The notes under the pieces were generated by a model. It was not told the origin of the DNA. It did not search any database and saw nothing but the letters and a program-made list of their open reading frames with translations. A stretch of 7,421 nucleotides of DNA from Candidatus Latescibacterota bacterium (GTDB lineage Bacteria; JAAXHH01; JABIQT01), in the NCBI GenBank assembly GCA_018667995.1, contig JABIQT010000034.1, positions 1 to 7,421 on the forward strand, read 5' to 3'. Shown one piece after another: positions 1 to 5,356 of this stretch (positions are counted from its first letter, which is position 1; every line of letters starts with the position of its first letter). A program made the position numbers and the translations under genes.

Positions 1-12
1 AGAGGAATCTAT

Positions 13-30
13 TGCGGCTGACGAGCCGCA
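13..30. other. GC-rich stem-loop of unknown role
   Basis: A perfect 7-bp stem (TGCGGCT at 13-19, AGCCGCA at 24-30) closes a GACG tetraloop. No T-run follows on either strand, so it is not a good intrinsic terminator. It may be RNA structure near the 3' end of a gene that lies mostly outside the window, or chance. Confidence 0.35.
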
Positions 31-104
31 GACGTCCGTTGGGACTCGGGATAAATAGGGCACGGCGCGGAAGCGCTCTGCGGCCCAGTAATCATGTCCA
101 GGTC

Positions 105-149
105 TTTACGTATAAAGCCCCAACCTTTATATTGAATATCTGGCTTTAT
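105..149 (+). promoter_or_regulatory. Candidate sigma70-type promoter with flanking inverted repeat, upstream of the solute-binding protein gene
   Basis: TTTACG (105-110) and TATATT (128-133) are separated by 17 bp, matching the -35/-10 consensus at 4/6 and 5/6 positions. A perfect 8-bp inverted repeat, ATAAAGCC (112-119) and GGCTTTAT (142-149), brackets the -10 element. A smaller dyad, ATATT-G-AATAT, lies at 129-139. The predicted start near 140 gives a leader of about 80 nt to the ATG at 220. The arms could be an operator for a regulator dimer or an RNA stem-loop; the sequence does not decide between them. The -35 is imperfect, so this is a moderate call. Confidence 0.4.
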
Positions 150-219
150 CTGCTCCGAACGAAAATCTGCGATATCGTCTGTCACTGACCTGGCAGCATC
201 TGCTCATGAAAGGTAAGAC

Positions 220-1902
220 ATGACAACTGCTCAACTACGTACGAGCCGGCCACGTCGCGTTCTGACCGTGGTTTCTATTCTGGCGACCGCGCTGCTGATT
301 CCGTCACTCATTTATTCCCAGGCAGGCCGCATAGTGAACTCCGTGGGCAAGATGCTCCCTGCGGACGCGGCGCCGCTCGCCCGGCAAGTAATTCGTCACA
401 TGACGCCGGAGCCAATCAGTCTCGATTCGAGTATTTTCCCATACGATACACGGGGTACGATACTACCATTCGAGGTGCTGCTGACCAGGGATGAAGACAT
501 GATACCCGGTCCCGGGGCAGCGGAGCGCTGGGAGTCCAATGAAGATGCAACGAAGTGGACTTTCTATCTCAGAGAAGGGGCCAGGTGGAGCGATGGTCGT
601 CCTGTCACAGCTCACGACTTCGTCTATGCGTATCGAAGGATGGTCGACCCTGAGAATGCGAATATCTATGCATTCTTCTATTACGATCTCGAGAACGCGC
701 GGGACATCAACCACGGCAAGCTGGCCGATATGTCTCAGCTGGGTATACGCGCCGTGGACGATCTTACGCTGATCATTGAGACAGACCACCCGGCACCTTA
801 CCTGCCGCACGTGGTATCGTTTGGCGACGCATTCCCCGTACCTCGTTGGGCGGTCGAGAAACACGGACGTCAGTGGACCGATGGCGAGAATATCGTTACA
901 AACTCGGGTTTTAAGCTGCAGGAGTGGCAGCGCGGTATCCAGATGACCTTCGTACCCGATCCCAATTACAACGGCCCCAATCAGCCCTATCTCGAGAAGG
1001 TGATTCACCCGTTTCGTGATCGGGCTGCCAGCAATATTCTTCCCTACGAGACCAATGAAGTGGACGTGGAATCCGTGGACCTGAGTGAGTTTGATCGCGT
1101 CCGGAACGATCCCGTACTCAGTAAGGAACTAGTCAGGATGCAGGATCCCGCTACCTGGTACCTGTTTTTTCGGACGCAAGAGCCACCATTCAATGATATT
1201 CGTGTGCGCGAGGCTTTTACGAGGGCCATCAATCGGGAGGCCATTGCGCGCGTCATTCTACGTGGTGTGGCCAGCCCGGCCTATTCGATGTTGCCTCCAG
1301 GCTTCACCGATTTCGACGGTCCAGCCTACAAACCGATCCAGCAGTACGATCCGCCCAGGGCTGCCCAGCTTATGAGTGAAGCCGGATTTCCACGGGGAAG
1401 GGGTTTCCCCAAGCAAGAGCTCTGGCTCCGTGCACCCGATCCCACCACCCGACGCGTTGCCGAGGCCATGCAGACGATGATAAAGGATCATTTGGGAGTC
1501 GACGTTGAGGTGCGGTCTGCAGACGATACCGCGTATATGAACGCGCTATTCGGCTGGCAAATGAACATTGGATTCATCAACTTCGGCGCCGACTACCTGG
1601 ACCCGCGGAATATGCTGGATATGACCTGGCGGTCGCAGCCCAAGGGCGCAGGGCGCCAGGATTGGACCAATGAGGAATTTGACAGCCTACTGCAGCAGGC
1701 TATAGAGATCACCGCTCCCGAGCGCCGGTCCGCACTGTACAAACAGGCCGAGATGAAGCTGGTGTCGGAATATGCGGCTGCTTTCGTGTACCATCCTCAA
1801 GGTCTGCAATTACGAAAGCCGTACATCAAGGGTTACGCGAGAAAGTCTGATGGTACTGTAGGAAGGCGTTTCGATTACACGAAGATATACGTCGGAAAGT
1901 AA
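220..1902 (+). CDS. ABC transporter periplasmic solute-binding protein, family 5 (OppA/DppA-like)
   Basis: This 560-aa protein is a likely periplasmic binding component that captures oligopeptides, or another ligand of this versatile family, for an ABC importer. Residues about 12-33 form an N-terminal hydrophobic segment after several arginines, a signal peptide or membrane anchor; there is no lipobox cysteine, unlike many Gram-positive homologues. The family 5 signature is clear at about residues 102-145: an ERW start, then WTFYLREGARWSDG and a following VTAHDFVYAYRRM stretch. The later conserved segment INREAIARVIL and the C-terminal ERRSALYKQAE also fit SBP_bac_5. Length is typical for OppA. 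The ATG at 220 is preceded by AAGG (210-213) 6 nt away. No permease or ATPase gene follows, so the transporter must be encoded upstream or elsewhere, or this is an orphan receptor. The ligand cannot be told from sequence. Confidence 0.93.
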   Translation: MTTAQLRTSRPRRVLTVVSILATALLIPSLIYSQAGRIVNSVGKMLPADAAPLARQVIRHMTPEPISLDSSIFPYDTRGTILPFEVLLTRDEDMIPGPGAAERWESNEDATKWTFYLREGARWSDGRPVTAHDFVYAYRRMVDPENANIYAFFYYDLENARDINHGKLADMSQLGIRAVDDLTLIIETDHPAPYLPHVVSFGDAFPVPRWAVEKHGRQWTDGENIVTNSGFKLQEWQRGIQMTFVPDPNYNGPNQPYLEKVIHPFRDRAASNILPYETNEVDVESVDLSEFDRVRNDPVLSKELVRMQDPATWYLFFRTQEPPFNDIRVREAFTRAINREAIARVILRGVASPAYSMLPPGFTDFDGPAYKPIQQYDPPRAAQLMSEAGFPRGRGFPKQELWLRAPDPTTRRVAEAMQTMIKDHLGVDVEVRSADDTAYMNALFGWQMNIGFINFGADYLDPRNMLDMTWRSQPKGAGRQDWTNEEFDSLLQQAIEITAPERRSALYKQAEMKLVSEYAAAFVYHPQGLQLRKPYIKGYARKSDGTVGRRFDYTKIYVGK

Positions 1903-1906
1903 TGCT

Positions 1907-1947
1907 TTGACATATTGTTACTGTATGGTATCTTTGGAAAATACAGT
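1907..1947 (+). promoter_or_regulatory. Strong candidate sigma70-type promoter with overlapping dyad operator, upstream of the GTPase cluster
   Basis: A consensus -35 TTGACA (1907-1912) is followed after 16 bp by TATCTT (1929-1934). The -10 is preceded by TGG, so it is an extended -10 (TGn). It starts 4 bp after the stop of the solute-binding protein gene, in an AT-richer stretch. A perfect 7-bp inverted repeat, ACTGTAT (1920-1926) and ATACAGT (1941-1947), encloses the -10; its half-sites are 21 bp apart centre to centre, two helical turns, so a dimeric regulator could sit on one face of the DNA. The predicted transcription start is near 1941. The regulator is not identifiable. Confidence 0.55.
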
Positions 1948-1995
1948 CATATTCGTCAATTTATCCCATGCGCCAACGCTGACATTCCAGTATTA

Positions 1996-2181
1996 ATGGG
2001 CGCTCCGGCGGATTCTTCAGCGGTTGAACACGATCGGTTCCTACCCGATACCGTCCACATAAATGTAGCTGGCAACCGGTCCTTTCCCGCGGATTTCTGG
2101 GACAGCGTCCGGATATGGACTCCGGCTCATGTGGCGGTGGATTTCTCCGACTTTGATATTCCAAAGGAGCAGGGCTTATGA
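1996..2181 (+). CDS. Possible small hypothetical protein (61 aa) leading the GTPase cluster
   Basis: I do not recognise this product. The frame is open back to a TTG at 1915, but that start lies upstream of the predicted transcription start. The ATG at 1996 coincides with a change in composition: codons from 1996 on have about 59% G or C in third position, against about 33% in the 27 codons before it, which suggests coding begins here. The stop codon overlaps the next start (TTATGA, 2176-2181), as in translationally coupled genes. Against it: there is no clear ribosome binding site before 1996, no recognisable domain, and the frame could simply be open by chance. The predicted product is acidic and rich in W/F/D, has no membrane segment or signal, and ends in PKEQGL. 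Confidence 0.4.
   Translation: MGAPADSSAVEHDRFLPDTVHINVAGNRSFPADFWDSVRIWTPAHVAVDFSDFDIPKEQGL
2164..2180 (+). promoter_or_regulatory. Ribosome binding site and coupled start of the coiled-coil gene
   Basis: AAGGAG (2164-2169) lies 8 nt before the ATG at 2178. This is an excellent Shine-Dalgarno site and supports the start there. It lies inside the last codons of the possible upstream small ORF, whose TGA overlaps this ATG. Confidence 0.7.
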
Positions 2182-2903
2182 ATACGTCGGAAGACGATAA
2201 AAGTGCTTCGAGCGATTCTACAAACGAAACTACGGATGAACAGAAAAACACGATTGAGTTCAGACACAGGAGTGAAGACATGAATATCGCACCGAAGGAA
2301 GTTCCTGTCGACCCCGCACCTTCCCGGAGGATCTCCGGTCCTCAGACCGCCGCTCCGCCTGTCCAGGGCAACTCCGCCGATGGCGAAGAGGTATCAACCG
2401 GTAACATCGACAAGATCCGTAATATCATTTTTGGCGATCAGATGCGGAATTACGAGAAGAAATTCCGGCGTCTTGAAGATCGGCTGAATCAGGAGCTGGC
2501 TGATCTGCGTGAAGAGACCAAACGCCACTTCAATTCATTGGAAACGCATATTTCCAGGGAGTTTGATTCTCTCGTCAATCGTCTCCGAAACGAACAGGAC
2601 GAACGCTCGCAGTCGGTGCACGAGCTGGAACAGGAAATGAAACTGCTCACATCCGATCTCGATCAGAAACTCTCCCGATTGGACAATAGTACCAGCGAGA
2701 CACAGCGAGATTTGAGGCAGCAGATTCTCGATCAGTCCAAGGCATTGCGAGACGAACTGCGACAGAAGCACCAGGAAATGATCGCCGCATTGGAGCGCGA
2801 ATCGAAGGATCTGACCGACAGCAAGGTAAGCCGCGGCGGTTTGGCCACACTGCTTACTGAGGTGGCTATGCATCTTAACGCTGACGGTGAGGGCGACGAG
2901 TAG
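2178..2903 (+). CDS. Cytosolic coiled-coil protein of a Ras-like GTPase cluster
   Basis: This 241-aa protein has no signal peptide or membrane helix. Residues 1-75 are polar, rich in S, T, D, E and P, and probably disordered. A compact motif follows at about residues 76-95 (IDKIRNIIFGDQMRNYEKKF), then a long heptad-like coiled coil rich in E, K, R, L and Q to about residue 215. A short C-terminal helix motif, SRGGLATLLTEVAMHL, ends the protein. The arrangement (conserved motif, coiled coil, conserved amphipathic end) suggests a scaffold or partner rather than an enzyme. From memory, similar coiled-coil proteins accompany bacterial Ras-like GTPase/OmpA clusters, which fits the neighbours; this is family-level recall, not a search result. 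An alternative start at 2280 (Met35) has an equally good ribosome binding site and would remove the first 34 residues. The next gene starts 29 bp downstream. Its molecular role is unknown. Confidence 0.82.
   Translation: MNTSEDDKSASSDSTNETTDEQKNTIEFRHRSEDMNIAPKEVPVDPAPSRRISGPQTAAPPVQGNSADGEEVSTGNIDKIRNIIFGDQMRNYEKKFRRLEDRLNQELADLREETKRHFNSLETHISREFDSLVNRLRNEQDERSQSVHELEQEMKLLTSDLDQKLSRLDNSTSETQRDLRQQILDQSKALRDELRQKHQEMIAALERESKDLTDSKVSRGGLATLLTEVAMHLNADGEGDE
2268..2282 (+). promoter_or_regulatory. Second in-frame ribosome binding site and start inside the coiled-coil gene
   Basis: AGGAG (2268-2272) sits 7 nt before an in-frame ATG at 2280 (Met35). It is as good as the upstream site, so this is either the true start or an internal start giving a shorter form without the acidic N-terminus. 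Confidence 0.35.
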
Positions 2904-2932
2904 CGGTTAATCCGTTCTCGTGTGGGCTGATC

Positions 2933-4735
2933 ATGTCTGATTCCTCAACGCAGGACGATTCTCCCAAGAAGACACCCTCTGATGTGACCGGTGATTCACT
3001 CGATGAACTGCGTCGCCTCATTTTGAATCGCGAACAGCGCGAGCTTGAGTCCCTGCGGGAGGATGTGGAGCACCTCACTAAGCGTCCCCATGCGCTGACA
3101 CCTGATGAAGTAAGTGATGTGCTGCCTGATGCCATTGTTCGCCGCACAGGGCAGGACAGGCAGTTGGCCAGGGCTCTTTCCTCCACAGTCGAGGAGGCCA
3201 TCCAGACCTCGGTCAAGAAAGATCCCCAACCACTCGTTGATGCCATTTTTCCGGTCATTGGTCCCGCCATCCGGAAGGCTATCAGTAATGCCTTGAGCAG
3301 CACCATCCAGTCCTTGAACACCACCCTTGAACACAGTTTATCACTGCAGGGCCTCAAGTGGCGTATGGAAGCCATGCGGACCGGGCGGCCCTTTGCTGAG
3401 ATCGTTCTCAGTCATACCATGCTGTATCAGGTCGACCAGGTCTTTCTGATCCACAAAGAGACCGGGCTGCTGCTACAGGACGTGGAGTCTGGTAATACGA
3501 CTGTGCAAGATGCCGATATGGTGTCTGGGATGCTGACAGCAATCCAGGATTTCGTGCACGACTCCTTCACGGTGAAGAAGGGTGAACAGCTCGACACCAT
3601 GCAGGTAGGTGATCTTACGGTCTGGATCGAGCGCGGCCCACACGCAATCATTGCCGCTGTCGTTCGGGGAGCCCCGAATCAGGAACTCAGAGTCGTTCTG
3701 CAGGATGCTGTGGAGACGGTACATCTGGAAATGGAAGTGGCGTTTCAGGATTTCTCGGGAGATTCGGGGCCGTTCGCTGCAATTCGCCCACATCTCGTTT
3801 CCTGTCTACAGATTCAGCTGGCCGAGGATGAGGAAACCAAGGCCAAATCGCCTGCCTTCTGGATCATCCTGTGTGCCTGTGTGATCAGTCTCAGTATCTG
3901 GGGATTCGTCTCCACCAGGGATGCCTGGCGGTGGTCGGCCTACTTGGATCTTCTGGAAGATGAACCCGGAATAGTCGTAACCAAGACCGGAACTCGGGAC
4001 GGCCTCTTCTACGTCAAGGGCCTACGTGATCCGCTGGCGCCGGATCCCGCCACCTTGCTGTCCGGCACCGGTCTCCTTCTGACGGACGTGTCAGGTGAAT
4101 GGGAGCCTTATCTTGCCTTTCGACCGGAATTTATTGTGCAAAGGGCCGCCCGGTTGGTATCGCTTCCTGAGACTGCGAAATTGACGTACGAGGATGGCAC
4201 GCTTCATCTCAGCGGTACTGCACCCATGATTTGGCTGAAGGACGCCCGCGAGCGTGTGCGGTATATGCAAGGCGTCGCGGGATTGGTGGAAGCGGATGAT
4301 TTCCTCACCGAAGAGATGGGCCGTATGCTCGATATGCAGGCGCTCGTCGAGAATCTTACAATAATCTTTCCCGTAGGATCAAGCCGTCTGAACCCCGGCG
4401 ACTACCGCCAGATTGAGACCGTAACGAATACCGTGAGAGCTCTTAACAGTGCTGCCGCAGCGGTAGCCATATCCACTCAGATTGAGATCATAGGACATTC
4501 AGACTCCACAGGGTCTGCGGCAATGAATACGCTCATCAGCACGCGGCGGGCGATGCGCGTCCGGGACGCCCTCGTTGACGCAGGATTTCCGGCTTCCGAG
4601 TTCATTGCACGCGGTGTCTCGGCCACTGTTCCGGTGGATGATGGATCACAGGACCGGATACAGGAAGCCAGTCGTCGAGTTTCATTTCACGTTCTGGTCT
4701 CCGACCGGGCCTCGGACGAGGAAACAAGGCAATGA
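2933..4735 (+). CDS. Single-pass membrane protein: cytosolic roadblock/longin-like region plus periplasmic OmpA_C domain
   Basis: The 600-aa protein has a predicted N-in/C-out topology. Residues 1-135 are a charged, helical, probably cytosolic region. Residues about 160-295 look like a small-molecule/GTPase-partner fold of roadblock/longin type: a VDQVFLIHKETGLLL strand pair (167-181) and the helix MVSGMLTAIQDFVHDSF (196-212), then GDLTVWIERG and AAVVRGAP strands. One hydrophobic helix lies at about 307-327. The periplasmic part starts with a BON-like stretch and ends in an OmpA_C domain from about residue 474: FPVGSSRL, GHSDSTG (521-527), N532 and STRRA. D524 and R539, 15 residues apart, match the pair that binds diaminopimelate in OmpA-type domains. 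No signal peptide is present, so the helix is the export signal. The roadblock/longin assignment is by pattern only. Its stop overlaps the GTPase start, so the two are probably translationally coupled and may work as partners. The ribosome binding site at 2933 is weak. Confidence 0.88.
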   Translation: MSDSSTQDDSPKKTPSDVTGDSLDELRRLILNREQRELESLREDVEHLTKRPHALTPDEVSDVLPDAIVRRTGQDRQLARALSSTVEEAIQTSVKKDPQPLVDAIFPVIGPAIRKAISNALSSTIQSLNTTLEHSLSLQGLKWRMEAMRTGRPFAEIVLSHTMLYQVDQVFLIHKETGLLLQDVESGNTTVQDADMVSGMLTAIQDFVHDSFTVKKGEQLDTMQVGDLTVWIERGPHAIIAAVVRGAPNQELRVVLQDAVETVHLEMEVAFQDFSGDSGPFAAIRPHLVSCLQIQLAEDEETKAKSPAFWIILCACVISLSIWGFVSTRDAWRWSAYLDLLEDEPGIVVTKTGTRDGLFYVKGLRDPLAPDPATLLSGTGLLLTDVSGEWEPYLAFRPEFIVQRAARLVSLPETAKLTYEDGTLHLSGTAPMIWLKDARERVRYMQGVAGLVEADDFLTEEMGRMLDMQALVENLTIIFPVGSSRLNPGDYRQIETVTNTVRALNSAAAAVAISTQIEIIGHSDSTGSAAMNTLISTRRAMRVRDALVDAGFPASEFIARGVSATVPVDDGSQDRIQEASRRVSFHVLVSDRASDEETRQ

Positions 4736-5223
4736 TTCAAAAGAAAATCTGTATGCTCGGGGCATTTGCGGTCGGCAAGACAAGTCTCGTTGGCCGTTTT
4801 GTTCGGAGTATTTTCTCCGACAAGTATCAGACAACCGTCGGGGTCAAAATAGACAAGAAGATCGTTTCGGTTGGCGACGAACAGGTAAACATGATGCTGT
4901 GGGATTTACACGGTGAAGACGAATTTCAGAAGGTCCGCATGTCCTATTTACGCGGCGCATCAGGTTACCTTCTGGTAGCAGATGGTACCCGGAAGGACAC
5001 ATTGGACATCGCCCTAAGTCTTCATGAGACCATTCAAGAGTCGGTGGGGACCATTCCGTGCATTCTGGTCGTCAACAAGTCAGATCTGTCTGACGACTGG
5101 GAAATTGAGAAATCCGAACTCGATGATCTGGCCACGAATCACTGGGAGATCATCTACAGCAGCGCTAAATCGGGCGAAGGTGTCGAAGAAGCCTTTCAAT
5201 CTCTTGCTCGACAGGTAGTCTAA
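4732..5223 (+). CDS. Ras-like small GTPase (prokaryotic Rab/Rup-type)
   Basis: This 163-aa protein is a minimal GTPase domain with all five G motifs. G1 is GAFAVGKTS (10-18), G2 Thr35 in YQTTVGVKID, G3 WDLHGEDEF (57-65), G4 NKSD (115-118) and G5 SAK (144-146). Length and spacing match Ras almost residue for residue. It is a nucleotide-dependent switch, probably cytosolic: there is no membrane helix and no C-terminal lipidation cysteine (it ends QVV). Two positions are unusual: Phe12 where Ras has Gly12, and Glu62 where Ras has the catalytic Gln61. Slow intrinsic GTP hydrolysis, or a different catalytic mode, is inferred. It is not a close MglA match, since MglA has a different G3. Its ATG overlaps the stop of the OmpA-domain gene by 4 bp, with GAGGAA (4718-4723) upstream. 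The likely partner is the roadblock/longin-like region of that neighbour. Confidence 0.95.
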   Translation: MIQKKICMLGAFAVGKTSLVGRFVRSIFSDKYQTTVGVKIDKKIVSVGDEQVNMMLWDLHGEDEFQKVRMSYLRGASGYLLVADGTRKDTLDIALSLHETIQESVGTIPCILVVNKSDLSDDWEIEKSELDDLATNHWEIIYSSAKSGEGVEEAFQSLARQVV

Positions 5224-5356
5224 AGAAAACAGTGATGGCAATCTGAGCCGCCTATTTGGTCACTCTCGACTTCCATACTGTGCAGCAGGCAGCCGCCCAG
5301 CATCTTGAAATACATCGATGCCATACCTCCCACAATCACACATAATTTCCCCACAC

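Noticed and set aside
2-58. A short open frame ending in TAG at 56-58 that could be the C-terminus of an upstream gene
   Set aside because: Only 18 codons are visible, another frame is also open across this region, and nothing identifies the product. It cannot be called from this window.
463-1008. 181-codon open frame on the minus strand
   Set aside because: It lies entirely inside the solute-binding protein gene, which has clear family motifs, and its translation shows no recognisable domain. It is a shadow of the real frame.
1920-1947. Resemblance of the ACTGTAT/ATACAGT dyad to a LexA (SOS) box
   Set aside because: LexA boxes have CTG and CAG separated by 10 bases; here they are 20 apart, so the match is only in the arm sequence.
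1961-2281. 106-codon minus-strand frame across the spacer and the start of the coiled-coil gene
   Set aside because: It overlaps the well-supported coiled-coil start and the plus-strand small ORF, and its product is low-complexity Ser/Val/Arg-rich with no motif.
5318-5356. Upstream start of the histidine kinase at 5318
   Set aside because: No ribosome binding site precedes it, and the 13 extra residues are rich in Pro/His/Ile with codons unlike the rest of the gene. It remains possible but less likely than 5357.
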